From: PLA3 sp964592235 | Lineage (GTDB): Bacteria; Planctomycetota; Phycisphaerae; UBA1845; UTPLA1 | Length of the DNA: 64,000 nt | Direction of reading: 5' to 3' | Assembly: GCA_964592235.1 (NCBI GenBank) | Contig: CAZQCF010000003.1 | Coordinates: forward strand, 120,242-184,241 | Part shown: positions 35,744-45,052 of the stretch, piece by piece | Layout of the letters: every line of letters starts with the position of its first letter | How positions within the stretch are numbered: position 1 is the first letter of the stretch | Program-made: the position numbers and the translations under genes | Notes under the pieces: generated by a model | What the model saw: only the letters and a program-made list of their open reading frames with translations | Told to the model about the DNA's origin: nothing | Database searches by the model: none

Positions 35744-36445
35744 TCACGGTGGGTCGCTATCAAGAGACTTGGCCGTTTGCACAACGGGATCGGTCGCAGT
35801 AAGCACGCGACACATCTGCGGCGCAACTTGTTTGAAAAAGATCTCCATGTAATACCGGATATCCGCACCATCACGGACTTTCTGCGCCACGTCGTCCAGC
35901 GTCGTCGCGAGTCGGCGCAATTCGCCGATCATGGCCGCCGGGATCGGTTCGGCATCGTACAACCACCGCTCTTTGTCACGAACAAAATGGGCCTTGAAGA
36001 GCGGGATGTGGTCGCCTTCCTGAAGCGTGACCACGGCTCCGTCGCCCCGCAGTTCCTGGCCGATCAGCTTCACACGTGCCGAGAACGGGCCAAGGTTGTT
36101 CTCAATCTCGCCGATCGACCATGTTTCGCTGACCGGGCCTTGATATACCGACTCCGCGGTCTGACGCAACCGTGCATTGGCTTGGAGCACTTCCTCCACA
36201 GCAGCAAGGAAATCGACGGTTGCAAGCCGCCGAGCCGGAACAACCAAGGCCGCAATTGACTCGTAGTCCCTTTTCTCGAATGCCGCTTGGAGCTGAACAA
36301 CCGCGTCCGCAGGAGACGACGCCAGGGGAGCCTGCCCGCGCGCGGGGCCCACCGCGGTCGGAGGCGGCCCGGATCGGTCACAAGCAGCGAGGGCAAGGAT
36401 CGTGAAACTACCCAGGAAATTGGTCAACAGTCGGCCGTAGGACAT
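35744..36445 (-). CDS. Predicted lipoprotein of unknown function
   Basis: A 233-residue protein with a lipoprotein signal ending in LALAAC (Cys 22). Its N-terminal part has a DUF-like helix-rich segment (DAVVQLQAAFEKRDYESIAA) of the kind seen in extracytoplasmic NTF2-like stress lipoproteins, and the middle has strands around VKLIGQELRGDGAVVTLQEG. A further 50 residues are mostly helical. No family is claimed. It converges on plsC with 25 bp between the stops. Confidence 0.7.
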   Translation of the reverse strand: MSYGRLLTNFLGSFTILALAACDRSGPPPTAVGPARGQAPLASSPADAVVQLQAAFEKRDYESIAALVVPARRLATVDFLAAVEEVLQANARLRQTAESVYQGPVSETWSIGEIENNLGPFSARVKLIGQELRGDGAVVTLQEGDHIPLFKAHFVRDKERWLYDAEPIPAAMIGELRRLATTLDDVAQKVRDGADIRYYMEIFFKQVAPQMCRVLTATDPVVQTAKSLDSDPP

Positions 36446-36634
36446 ACTTGAGTATCGGGCATCCCCGCTTGATTGGGTGAACCTGCAATTGCTGCGCGGC
36501 CGGGGCGAACGTCACTCCGTCAATCTGATTCGGCGCAAGGAGTACGGCTTTTCCCAACGAAGGGTTTGCCCTACGATTCCCGGTTTGCCGGGGGTGTCCC
36601 GGCGAACGCCTGATCGGCGAAATCAGGAAAACCC

Positions 36635-37810
36635 ATGCAAACGGCCCTGAAAACGCTTGCCGCCTTGTTTGCCGTTGGAGTGGTCTGGCAAGCTGTTCGC
36701 GCGCCGGTCGCCACCGACGCCGCCAATCCCCCCGGCGATCCATCGCACCGGGCGCACCAGGTCGTCAGCGGACTGGAAACACCCTCGTCGCGTTCCAATC
36801 TGACCCCAGTCGGTCAGTATCGCGGCCTGGCGATTCAACTGCATATCAACGGTGTCGGCGCCTACGACCATTACCACCGCCTGATTCCGGAGATTGCCCA
36901 GATGGGCGCGGACACCGTGCTTTTTGTTGTCCACGGCTGGCAGGAACACGCCGGCACGGTCGACCTGCATATTGACACTCGTCGCACCCCCGACGCGAAG
37001 GACCTGGGCCGCCTGATCGATCATGCGACTCGGAACAGTCTACGCGTGATTCTCATGCCGGTCGTTCTGCTCAAGAATCCACGAAACAGCGAGTGGCGCG
37101 GCCGGATCGTCCCGGAGAATCACGACTGGGACGGCTGGTTCCGGCGCTACCGCGATTTCATTGTTCACTTTGCGAAGATCGCGGAGTCGCACCGCGTCGA
37201 GCTTCTTATGATCGGGTCGGAACTGGTCAAGACCGAGACCTATACCGAGCGGTGGTTGCGCATCATCGAAGAAGTGCGTCAGAACTACCGGGGCAAACTG
37301 GGCTATTCAGCAAACTGGGATCATTATCAGACGACGAAGATCGGCTTCTGGTCCCGGCTCGATGTCGTGGGGATGACGTCGTATTACGAGCTGGCGCGAA
37401 AGGCCAACCCGCTGCCGTCCGAAATCGACCAACATTGGGCACGAATCAAGCGCGATATTCTCACGTTCCAACAGGAAGTGAACAAGCCGATCATCTTCAC
37501 CGAAGTCGGTTGGTGCTCGCAGGAAGGCGCCGCCCACGAAGGCTGGAATTATTACGCGAACCAGAAAGCCACGCCCGCCGGGCACGAGGAACAGCGCCGG
37601 TTGTATGATTCGTTCCTGCGAACCTGGGGGAGGGAGCCGGCCATCGGTGGAATCATCTGGTGGGAATGGGACACGTCCGAAGGCGGCATGGATGACTACA
37701 ACTACACGCCCCGGGGCAAGCCTGCCGAAAAGGTCTTGCGCGACTGGTTCGCCGAAAAGGCCTCCTTGCAGGATCGGTCGAATTCCTCGGCCAACCTGGG
37801 AACACCTTGA
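36635..37810 (+). CDS. Exported glycoside hydrolase, GH113-like TIM barrel
   Basis: A 391-residue protein. An N-terminal hydrophobic stretch (MQTALKTLAALFAVGVVWQA) acts as a signal or anchor, followed by a Pro-rich linker. The rest is a TIM barrel with the GH113/GTA-like pattern: MGADTVLFVVHGW, VILMPVVLLKN, LLMIGSELVKTE (acid/base Glu), DVVGMTSYYELA, and PIIFTEVGWCSQEG (nucleophile Glu) and IGGIIWWEWD. GH113 enzymes are beta-mannanases, so a mannan-type substrate is likely but not proven. AspRS follows 52 bp downstream on the same strand. Confidence 0.85.
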   Translation: MQTALKTLAALFAVGVVWQAVRAPVATDAANPPGDPSHRAHQVVSGLETPSSRSNLTPVGQYRGLAIQLHINGVGAYDHYHRLIPEIAQMGADTVLFVVHGWQEHAGTVDLHIDTRRTPDAKDLGRLIDHATRNSLRVILMPVVLLKNPRNSEWRGRIVPENHDWDGWFRRYRDFIVHFAKIAESHRVELLMIGSELVKTETYTERWLRIIEEVRQNYRGKLGYSANWDHYQTTKIGFWSRLDVVGMTSYYELARKANPLPSEIDQHWARIKRDILTFQQEVNKPIIFTEVGWCSQEGAAHEGWNYYANQKATPAGHEEQRRLYDSFLRTWGREPAIGGIIWWEWDTSEGGMDDYNYTPRGKPAEKVLRDWFAEKASLQDRSNSSANLGTP

Positions 37811-37862
37811 CTTCCTGGCGAAACTTATACTTCCGTCGGGATAAGAACAACTGGAGAAAGCT

Positions 37863-39683
37863 GTGCCACTGGCGTACAACGAGCGAACACATGACTGCGG
37901 CGCGCTGCGCGGCAGCGATATCGGCAAGACGGTCCTTCTCGCCGGCTGGGTGGACAACTTCCGCGATCACGGCGGCATGGTTTTCATCGACCTGCGCGAT
38001 CGCGGGGGCATCACGCAGCTTCGATTCAACCCTGACACCGACCCGAAGGCGCACGAGATTGCCCGCGGCCTGCGGAGTGAGTACGTCATCGCCGTGCGCG
38101 GCGAGGTCATCAGCCGCGGCAGCAACGTGAATCCCAACCTGCCCACGGGTGAAGTCGAAGTCGCCGCGCACGAGATCGACCTGTTGAGCAAGTCGAAGAC
38201 GCCGCCGTTCGAGATCGCCGACGACATCGAGACCAATGAAGACTTGCGGCTGGAGAACCGCGTCCTGGACATCCGCCGCACGCCCATGAAGAACGCGCTG
38301 ATGCTGCGGCACCGGATCACGAAAACCGTGCGCGATTACTTCGACCGAAATGGTTTCCTGGAGATCGAGACGCCGATCCTATGCAAGAGCACGCCGGAGG
38401 GAGCGCGTGATTACCTTGTCCCGTCACGTCTGCAACACGGCTCTTTTTACGCACTCCCGCAGTCGCCGCAGATCTTCAAGCAACTGCTGATGATCGCCGG
38501 GCTGGATCGCTACATGCAGATCGCGCGCTGTTTCCGCGATGAAGACCTCCGTGCCGATCGCCAGCCGGAATTTACTCAAGTCGATATTGAGATGGCGTTT
38601 GTCCAGCCGGAAAACGTCATGCAGCATGTCGAGGCCTGCATGGCCGAAATCGCCAGGGCGGCGATCGGCATGGAGATGCAACTACCCCTGCCGCGCATCA
38701 GTTACGCCGATGCCATGCGCGACTACGGGCGCGATGCGCCCGACATGCGATACGGCATGACGATCAAAGACGTCACCAATGCCGTTCGCGCGAGCGAGTT
38801 TCGCGTTTTTGGCGACGCCATCGCAGCCCGCGGAGTCGTGCGCTGCATCGTCGTCCCCGGCGGCGCGGCGATGACGCGCAAAGAGACCGACGGCCTCACC
38901 GAGGAGATCAAGGGCGTCGGCGCGGGCGGCCTGCCGCTGGTCAAGGTCGTTGAAGAAGGCGGCAAGATTGCTTTTCAAACGGGGATTGCCAAGTTTCTGG
39001 AGAACGCCGAGGTTCAGCGGGCGATATTGGACGCCTCCGGCGCGAAGGCCGGCGATCTCATCCTGTTCGCCGCCGGCAGCGAGGCGAATGTCTGCAAGCA
39101 TCTGGGCTGGCTGCGCTCCACAGTCGCCGAACGGCGCGGCATGATTCCGAAGGACAAATGGGCGTTCTGCTGGGTGGTGGATTTTCCGCTGTTCGGCTGG
39201 GACGCGGATTCTAGAAACATCTTCCCGATGCATCATCCCTTCACGAGTCCGAAGGACGAGGACTTGCATCTGTTGCGGCTTGAGGATGCCGCTCCCCCCC
39301 CGGCCGAGGACTTGCTCAAGGTGCGCGCCAAGGCGTATGACATCGTACTGAACGGCACGGAGTTGGGCGGCGGATCGATCCGAATTCACCGCAGCGATGT
39401 GCAGTCAAAGATCTTTAAACTGCTGGGACTGTCCGACGCCGAGGCGAAACTGAAGTTCGAGTATCTGCTCGACGCGCTGCAGTACGGCGCACCGCCCCAC
39501 GGCGGGCTGGCGCTTGGCCTTGATCGAATCGTCATGCTGTTCGGCGGTTTCAGCTCGATCCGCGATGTGATCGCGTTCCCCAAGAACGCCCGCGCAGTCG
39601 ATCCACTCACCAAAGCGCCGTCGGACGTGTCACCCGAGCAGTTGAAAGAACTCGGCATCACCATCGTCGCGGAAAAGAAATAA
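37863..39683 (+). CDS. aspS: Aspartate-tRNA ligase
   Basis: A 606-residue class II aminoacyl-tRNA synthetase, with a GTG start and GGAG seven bases upstream. The N-terminal OB-fold anticodon-binding domain (VLLAGWVDNFRDHGGMVFID) is followed by motif 1 around RHRITKTVRDYFDRNGFLEI, motif 2 around QIARCFRDEDLRADRQPEFT, the bacterial-type insert, and motif 3 at GLALGLDRIVMLFGG. The length is typical of bacterial-type AspRS. Whether it is discriminating or AspRS/Asn is not decided here. Confidence 0.97.
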   Translation: MPLAYNERTHDCGALRGSDIGKTVLLAGWVDNFRDHGGMVFIDLRDRGGITQLRFNPDTDPKAHEIARGLRSEYVIAVRGEVISRGSNVNPNLPTGEVEVAAHEIDLLSKSKTPPFEIADDIETNEDLRLENRVLDIRRTPMKNALMLRHRITKTVRDYFDRNGFLEIETPILCKSTPEGARDYLVPSRLQHGSFYALPQSPQIFKQLLMIAGLDRYMQIARCFRDEDLRADRQPEFTQVDIEMAFVQPENVMQHVEACMAEIARAAIGMEMQLPLPRISYADAMRDYGRDAPDMRYGMTIKDVTNAVRASEFRVFGDAIAARGVVRCIVVPGGAAMTRKETDGLTEEIKGVGAGGLPLVKVVEEGGKIAFQTGIAKFLENAEVQRAILDASGAKAGDLILFAAGSEANVCKHLGWLRSTVAERRGMIPKDKWAFCWVVDFPLFGWDADSRNIFPMHHPFTSPKDEDLHLLRLEDAAPPPAEDLLKVRAKAYDIVLNGTELGGGSIRIHRSDVQSKIFKLLGLSDAEAKLKFEYLLDALQYGAPPHGGLALGLDRIVMLFGGFSSIRDVIAFPKNARAVDPLTKAPSDVSPEQLKELGITIVAEKK

Positions 39684-39701
39684 CGTCGTTGACGATTGCC
39701 A

Positions 39702-40772
39702 TCAGCAACCGCTCTGTGCCGGCGCTCTCGTCAGTGCAGTGTCGATCGCTTCCCGGGCGCTCACCTCGTCACAAGGCAACTCGGCGCTCCCTGACGGTCG
39801 CGGCTCGGTAGGACTCGCCTCGGACGCGCTCGACGTTGCCGGTGTTCTGGATGCGATGCCGGTCGCCCGCGCCGTCGTGATGAATACAACGCCCAGCACG
39901 ATGATCGGCGTCGCCAGCATCGTCGGCAGGCCCAGCTTCTCATCCGCCAGCAGCCAGCCGAGAAACACCGCCACAACCGGATTCACGTAGGCGTACGTTG
40001 CGACCCGGTGCGGCGTGCTGACCTTCAGCAGCCACATGTAACATGTAAAGCCGATCAACGATCCAAATACAATCAGGTACGCGACCGCAAGCAGTGCTTC
40101 GGTGGTGATGGTGGCCGTACTCAACTCGCGCCAGTCGCCGACGATCGCGCCAAACACCCCCAGGGCAACACTGCCTGCCAGCATCTCCATGCCGGTCGTG
40201 AGCAAACCCGATTCCGGGAGCTTCGCATGGCGCGAATAGATGGACCCGCACGACCACAAGAACGACGCCATGACCAGCGCCGCCGCCCCGCCATAGTGAA
40301 TCGAATCGCCACCCAGCATTCTTGCGGGGTTGAAGAGCACCGCGAGGCCGACGAATCCCAGCGCGATGCCGAGCCAGGCTCGCGCCGGTGGTCGCTTCCC
40401 GCCCGGTCGCAACCATTCCACAAGCGCAAACCACAGCGGTACGGTCGCGACCATGAGCGCTGCGAGGCCCGACGGAACGTGCTTCTCCGCCCAGACGACG
40501 CCGCCGTTCCCGCCCAGGAGCAGCAGCGTGCCGATGATGGCCGCATTGCGCCAATGCAATCGCGTCGGTCGCGGCGCGCCGCTCCATCGGGCATACACAT
40601 AGAGAATGAACCCGGCGATCAGGAATCGCGCGGACGCCATCCAGAACGCTGGAATGGACTTGACGGCGATGGCAATGGCAAGGTACGTCGATCCCCAGAC
40701 GACATAGACGCCGAGATAGGCCAGAATAATAGACGAAAGTCGTGGGGTACGATCCAGCGAAGGGTTAGTCAT
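39702..40772 (-). CDS. EamA-family (DMT) transporter
   Basis: A 356-residue membrane protein with about ten transmembrane segments in two EamA repeats, beginning with YLGVYVVWGSTYLAIAIAV and the second repeat around GAAALVMASFLWSCGSIYSR. GAGGAAAGC lies ahead of the ATG. The C-terminal 50 residues after the last segment are polar. The family exports amino acids, metabolites or nucleotide sugars; the cargo is not known, but the sequence is close in style to the YedA group. It converges on aspS with 18 bp between the stops. Confidence 0.9.
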   Translation of the reverse strand: MTNPSLDRTPRLSSIILAYLGVYVVWGSTYLAIAIAVKSIPAFWMASARFLIAGFILYVYARWSGAPRPTRLHWRNAAIIGTLLLLGGNGGVVWAEKHVPSGLAALMVATVPLWFALVEWLRPGGKRPPARAWLGIALGFVGLAVLFNPARMLGGDSIHYGGAAALVMASFLWSCGSIYSRHAKLPESGLLTTGMEMLAGSVALGVFGAIVGDWRELSTATITTEALLAVAYLIVFGSLIGFTCYMWLLKVSTPHRVATYAYVNPVVAVFLGWLLADEKLGLPTMLATPIIVLGVVFITTARATGIASRTPATSSASEASPTEPRPSGSAELPCDEVSAREAIDTALTRAPAQSGC

Positions 40773-40878
40773 TCAGGGTGCTTTCCTCTCCTCGACTCGC
40801 TCCATACGACAGCCCCGGCAGTCAGGTTCGCGCGGGCGGCGACAGGTATTGTAGGGCGCCTTCCCGCCGCACCCTTGC

Positions 40879-41967
40879 TCACTGGCCGGGCGTGGCTCCC
40901 TCGAGGTTCAGCAGAAACTCCTTCCGCCAGACGCCCCCGCCGTAGCCCCCGATTTTGCCGCTTTTATTTACCACACGATGGCAGGGAATGATGATCGCGA
41001 TTCGGTTCGAGCCGTTCGCCGTGCCGACCGCCCGCTGGGCACCCGGTCGCCCCACTGCCTTCGCCAACTGTTCGTAAGACCAAGTTCGGCCGAACGGAAT
41101 TCGGCGCAGGGCTGACCACACGGCCCGTTGAAAGGGCGTGCCGGGGTAGTCCAAGGGCAGATCGAAATCTCGTCGCTTGCCCGCGAAGTACTCCGCCAGC
41201 TGCTTCTCGGTGAGGTCAAGGTATTGATGCGTGCCGGCGAGGACCGGGCGCTTCAACTGCCGGGCCAATCGCGTCGCGTTGGCGGCGACACTTCGCCCCT
41301 CGCTGAACGAGAGGATGCACAACCCGTTGTCGCTCGCGCCCAGAAGCAATGGTCCGACGGGGCTGTTGATTGTTCTCGAAAACACGGGCTGCACGGTCGC
41401 AACGCGGCGGGCCGTCGTGCCGAATGCGAGGCGCGCGGCCGACTCAAACCCGCTGATCGATTCGTACCCGCTTTGGATCGCTGTGGTCGTCACGTCCTTG
41501 CCTTTCTTGATGTGCATGGCGGCGTTCGACAGCCGGCGCTGCCGCGCAAAACGCTGAAACGTCATTCCGAACTTGCTCCGAAAGAACCTTCTTACGCGAA
41601 AGGGTGACAAACCTATGGCACGCAGATCCCGGTCGGTAAGCCGCTCGCCGTCACCGGATTCAATCCGCGCCAACAGCGGGCGAATCCAATCCGGCGCGAG
41701 CGAATCGGCGTCCGCCGGCCGGCAACGCTTACACGGGCGATAGCCAGCACGTACAGCCTCGAGCGGCGTTCGGAAATAAATGCAATTTCTCGCCAGCGGC
41801 TTGCGCGCGGAACACGACGGATTACAAAACACGCCGGTCGTTCGCACGGCGAAGTAGAAGGCCCCGTCATACTCCCGGTCGCGCTGCTCGATCGCACGCC
41901 ACATGACGCCGGGCCGCGGAAGCGTCGTCCAAGGGGCGGCTCGTCGCGGTGAATAACTCATACTCAT
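40879..41967 (-). CDS. ada: Ada-type bifunctional methylation sensor and O6-methylguanine methyltransferase
   Basis: A 362-residue protein with all three Ada modules. The N-terminal zinc domain has TTGVFCNPSCSARKP and YRPCKRCRP (Cys 48, 52, 79, 82), which accepts methyl groups from phosphotriesters. An AraC-type helix-turn-helix follows (LSPFRVRRFFRSKFGMTFQR). The C-terminal methyltransferase has PCHRVVNKSG with active Cys 329, and the family end GYGGGVWRKEFLLNLEG. It repairs alkylated DNA and activates its own regulon. The start is not firmly fixed; two ATGs lie at 41961 and 41967. Confidence 0.95.
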   Translation of the reverse strand: MSMSYSPRRAAPWTTLPRPGVMWRAIEQRDREYDGAFYFAVRTTGVFCNPSCSARKPLARNCIYFRTPLEAVRAGYRPCKRCRPADADSLAPDWIRPLLARIESGDGERLTDRDLRAIGLSPFRVRRFFRSKFGMTFQRFARQRRLSNAAMHIKKGKDVTTTAIQSGYESISGFESAARLAFGTTARRVATVQPVFSRTINSPVGPLLLGASDNGLCILSFSEGRSVAANATRLARQLKRPVLAGTHQYLDLTEKQLAEYFAGKRRDFDLPLDYPGTPFQRAVWSALRRIPFGRTWSYEQLAKAVGRPGAQRAVGTANGSNRIAIIIPCHRVVNKSGKIGGYGGGVWRKEFLLNLEGATPGQ

Positions 41968-42062
41968 GCAGCAGAGTTTAGAGCGCGCACAGAGGGCGCG
42001 GCTACCGAATTTTGAGCGCCCTATTCGGATTTCCGAGCGCGATGTCCACCATCGCCGTCAAC

Positions 42063-42099
42063 AAAAAAAGGCATGGCCGCCTAGAGAGATGGCCATGCC
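42063..42099 (-). terminator. Rho-independent terminator after the SPFH gene
   Basis: On the minus strand the stem GGCATGGCC / GGCCATGCC (about 12-nt loop) is followed by a run of seven T. It lies 37 bp after the stop of the SPFH gene. Confidence 0.85.
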
Positions 42100-42135
42100 C
42101 GGACTGCTGCTCATGGAAACAGGCGACCAAGACCG

Positions 42136-43134
42136 TCAGGCCCCGGAGTCCGTACTGCTTCCCAGAGTGGGCCTCTGATGCCTCGCCTCGCGGACCGGCG
42201 GAGTATGAGACGTCGCACCGTCGCCGCTCTGCGCCTCGCCGGTGGTCATCAACGCCTGCATGATCTGGTCGCTGACCTGCGACATGCCGGTCGGCGTATA
42301 GGGGATCATCATGATCGTCGCCTTGCTGCGACCCCCGACCGCCGCGACGGTGTCGTAATGCTGGGTCAGCAGCACCATCTTGGTCGCCTCTTCGGGGCTG
42401 ATGCCCGCCTCGCTGCACGCGTCGACCGATTCCTTCAAGCCGCGGGCGATGGCCAACCGCTGCCGCGCGATACCGACGCCCTGCAACTCCTTGGCGCGCG
42501 CCTCGGCTTCGGCTTCGGCAATCACGCGAATCTTCTTCGCCTCGGCCTCGTTCTTCGCCGCCTCGCGCATGCGGGCGGTCGCGTTCACCTGATTCATGGC
42601 CGTCTTGACCGCCTGGTCGGGCTGAATATCGTTGACCAGCGCTTGAAGAATGGTGAATCCGAACTGTGACATCACGTCGTCCAGCCGATCCTTCACGGCG
42701 AGGGCGATCTTCTCTTTTTCCGCGAAGACGTTGTCCACGAGCATATCGGGCACCAGGGCACGTACCGTGTCAAACACGTACGAGCTGATCTGCTGTGCCG
42801 GATTGGTCAGTTTGTAATTCGCCGCATAAATCGCCTCGTCTACTTCAGCCACGAAATACTGCACCGCGATCAGAAGATCGACGAACACGTCATCTTTTGT
42901 CTTCGATTCGACCTTGACCTCCAGCTCGCGCACCCGGTGAGTGATTCGACCCGCCACGCGATCAAAGATCGGAATTCGCCAATTCAGGCCCGGCCGCGCG
43001 ATGCGATTAAACTTACCCATTCGCTCGACGATGGCGTGGGTCTGCTGCTCGACGGTGAAGAACCCGCTTAGAAGGATCAGCAAGAAGAACAGGGCGCCGG
43101 CGCCCATCGCGATCATGATGCCCATGGCAGCCAT
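42136..43134 (-). CDS. SPFH/band 7 (prohibitin-stomatin family) membrane protein
   Basis: A 332-residue protein with one N-terminal membrane segment (MGAGALFFLLILLSGFF) and a band 7 domain: VEQQTHAIVERMGKFNRIARP, then DDVFVDLLIAVQYFVAEVDE, followed by a long Ala/Glu/Lys-rich coiled coil (ARMREAAKNEAEAKKIRVIAE). The C-terminal tail is polar. Band 7 proteins form large ring assemblies in the membrane linked to protease partners or lipid domains. An NfeD-type partner gene, usual for many members, is not seen here. A strong terminator follows; GGGAG lies five bases ahead of the ATG. Confidence 0.9.
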   Translation of the reverse strand: MAAMGIMIAMGAGALFFLLILLSGFFTVEQQTHAIVERMGKFNRIARPGLNWRIPIFDRVAGRITHRVRELEVKVESKTKDDVFVDLLIAVQYFVAEVDEAIYAANYKLTNPAQQISSYVFDTVRALVPDMLVDNVFAEKEKIALAVKDRLDDVMSQFGFTILQALVNDIQPDQAVKTAMNQVNATARMREAAKNEAEAKKIRVIAEAEAEARAKELQGVGIARQRLAIARGLKESVDACSEAGISPEEATKMVLLTQHYDTVAAVGGRSKATIMMIPYTPTGMSQVSDQIMQALMTTGEAQSGDGATSHTPPVREARHQRPTLGSSTDSGA

Positions 43135-43161
43135 CCTTTCTCCCGCGGCGCGGGAACTTCG

Positions 43162-43656
43162 CTATTCTACCGCTGTCGAAGAAACAATCGACAGGTTTAG
43201 TTCCTCGATCTCGTCCGGCATCTCGTAGGATGCCAGTTCAAACCGCACCTCTCGGTTGGGAGGCAGCTCCTCGATCTCCTGAAACATCCGCACCGGTGGC
43301 AAGCCGTTGGCTGATCGCCCTCGAACCTCCAGCACCACCGACCGAAGGGGCCGACCTCGATTGACGATCGCCACCTCGATGTTCTCCGTTCCCAGCAGCC
43401 TCGGCCCGCCCCAGGCCGAGCCCCACCGGTACTGCACGTCCGCCGCGTTGTCGCAGACCTGCCAGTGGTGCGATTTCACCTTCAAGCCGCCGTGAGCCGG
43501 CCCGTGCGCCTTTGGCGGATCCGCCATGCCGGCCAGCTTCAGCGGTTCCCCGCATCGCGGACAGTACATCGCGCCCGGCCGAGCCGATTCCTTGCACCGT
43601 TCACAATACGGGCCGTCGGCTCGCTCCTGGTCCAAGGGCTTATCCGAACTCACCAT
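43162..43656 (-). CDS. Zinc-ribbon protein of unknown function
   Basis: A 164-residue protein. The N-terminus is a zinc ribbon with CxxC pairs (YCERCKESARPGAMYCPRCG; Cys 18, 21, 32, 35). The remaining 120 residues form a beta-rich domain (SHHWQVCDNAADVQYRWGSA, then VAIVNRGRPLRSVVLEVRG, with MFQEIEELPPNREVRFEL). This resembles small extracytoplasmic-like beta-sandwich domains, but there is no signal peptide. It precedes the SPFH gene on the same strand by 27 bp and may share its transcript. Confidence 0.7.
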   Translation of the reverse strand: MVSSDKPLDQERADGPYCERCKESARPGAMYCPRCGEPLKLAGMADPPKAHGPAHGGLKVKSHHWQVCDNAADVQYRWGSAWGGPRLLGTENIEVAIVNRGRPLRSVVLEVRGRSANGLPPVRMFQEIEELPPNREVRFELASYEMPDEIEELNLSIVSSTAVE

Positions 43657-43890
43657 TCCCGCCGCCTTGTCTCGAATATTGTAATGTTCCGCTTCCGGAC
43701 CATACCACTATAAACCCCGGCCATCTCTCTAACCGCCGATCACTTGGGAGGATAGCCGCCGAATCGGCAATCTCCCAGCCAACGCCTTCTGCCGGGTCCA
43801 TGAAACTGAAATTCGATCCGCTGGTAGATTAAACATCTGACCGCCTTGAGACATATCCCTATCGCGGCCGAATCGCCGCCCCGAGGCCTT

Positions 43891-44460
43891 ATGCCGACCG
43901 CGGGAAACGAGCCAGACCTCGGAGCAAACCGGCCGCCCCGCCGCCGGCATGACGAACCCTCACGCCGCGGCGCAAGGGCGGACGCAGCTGAACCAGATTG
44001 GGATGACATCCGTCGCCGCCTTGAGGCTTTTGCTGTGAAGTTGATCTGGAATCAACACGACGCGGAGGAGATTGTGCAGGACGCCTTCCGTCTCGCGATC
44101 ACAAACGGGCTTAACGCGGCCGACCCGGACGCGAAACCATGGCTGATGCGCACCGTGGCGAATCTCTGTCTGAATCACCGGCGGCGGCGGCGTCTCGAGC
44201 CGTTGAACGACCATCTTGAACATGACACACACGAGAAACCGGCGGACAGAATCCTGACGGCGGAGCGGCTTGGCGCCCTGCGCGACCGAATCGCGGAGTT
44301 GCCGAGCCAACAGCGAATAGCAATCACATTGCGCATGCTGGAAGAACTTTCGTACGAAGAAGCGGCACGCGTCATGGAGTTGTCTATCGCGGCGGTGCGC
44401 ACGCACGTTCATCTCGCGCGAAAGGCCCTCTCGGAATCACTCAAGGAGTTTCGCCCATGA
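43891..44460 (+). CDS. ECF-type RNA polymerase sigma factor
   Basis: A 189-residue protein, started at the Met at 43891, with GAGG just upstream; the frame extends to 43846. Region 2 is WDDIRRRLEAFAVKLIWNQ with DAEEIVQDAFRLAI, and region 4 is LPSQQRIAITLRMLEELSYE with a final helix VRTHVHLARKALSESL. The N-terminal 35 residues are Arg/Pro rich. The anti-sigma gene begins by ATGA overlap, so the pair forms one regulatory unit. Confidence 0.9.
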   Translation: MPTAGNEPDLGANRPPRRRHDEPSRRGARADAAEPDWDDIRRRLEAFAVKLIWNQHDAEEIVQDAFRLAITNGLNAADPDAKPWLMRTVANLCLNHRRRRRLEPLNDHLEHDTHEKPADRILTAERLGALRDRIAELPSQQRIAITLRMLEELSYEEAARVMELSIAAVRTHVHLARKALSESLKEFRP

Positions 44461-45011
44461 CTCCCTGCGAACAGACGGCGGCCTGGATCGATGCGTGGCT
44501 CGACAGCGAGTTGAGCCATGAGGATGCCGCGCGATTGACGGCCCATTGCGTGGCGTGCGACGCGTGTCGTCGCGCCTTGGACGGCGCCCGCGCCTTGCAG
44601 CGCGATTTGAATCAACTCGCCGCCGTCGCCGAGCGCATCGTTTCGGATCAGCCTGCGTCGCGCGTCACCCAAGAATTCAAACAAGGGAATCGTCCGTCGA
44701 GCCGGACATGGGCTTGGCGCGTCGCGGCGGCCCTGGCCCTGGCGACAACGATTGCCCTTGCAACGCTGCCATTCAAGCGAAGCGACCCGCCCGCGCGGGA
44801 CGTGACATGGATGCACCCACTCGCCGATCAGAAGGATAGCAACCCGGCCGCGCTGGTCGTGGCTGACGCCGAAGAGATCGTCTTGAGTCACTCGTCGCAC
44901 ACCCTGGCGGTGCAGTACGCAACGCAGAAGGCAAACGTTCAGGTAGTCTGGCTTTACGAAGCCCGACCCGGGGAATTTGAACGTTCTTCCACCACCGCGC
45001 CAGGAACCTGA
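44457..45011 (+). CDS. Zinc-finger anti-sigma factor with one membrane helix
   Basis: A 184-residue protein starting by ATGA overlap with the sigma factor gene. The N-terminal anti-sigma domain has the Hx3Cx2C zinc motif (HCVACDAC, His 30, Cys 34, Cys 37). One transmembrane helix is near 83-105 (WAWRVAAALALATTIALATL). The periplasmic tail of about 75 residues has a beta-rich look. It should hold the cognate sigma factor at the membrane until a signal releases it. The secretin-N-like gene follows 41 bp downstream. Confidence 0.9.
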   Translation: MTPCEQTAAWIDAWLDSELSHEDAARLTAHCVACDACRRALDGARALQRDLNQLAAVAERIVSDQPASRVTQEFKQGNRPSSRTWAWRVAAALALATTIALATLPFKRSDPPARDVTWMHPLADQKDSNPAALVVADAEEIVLSHSSHTLAVQYATQKANVQVVWLYEARPGEFERSSTTAPGT

Positions 45012-45052
45012 ACCGCCCGGAAGGATTGAACGTGAACTGAAAAGGAGAGACC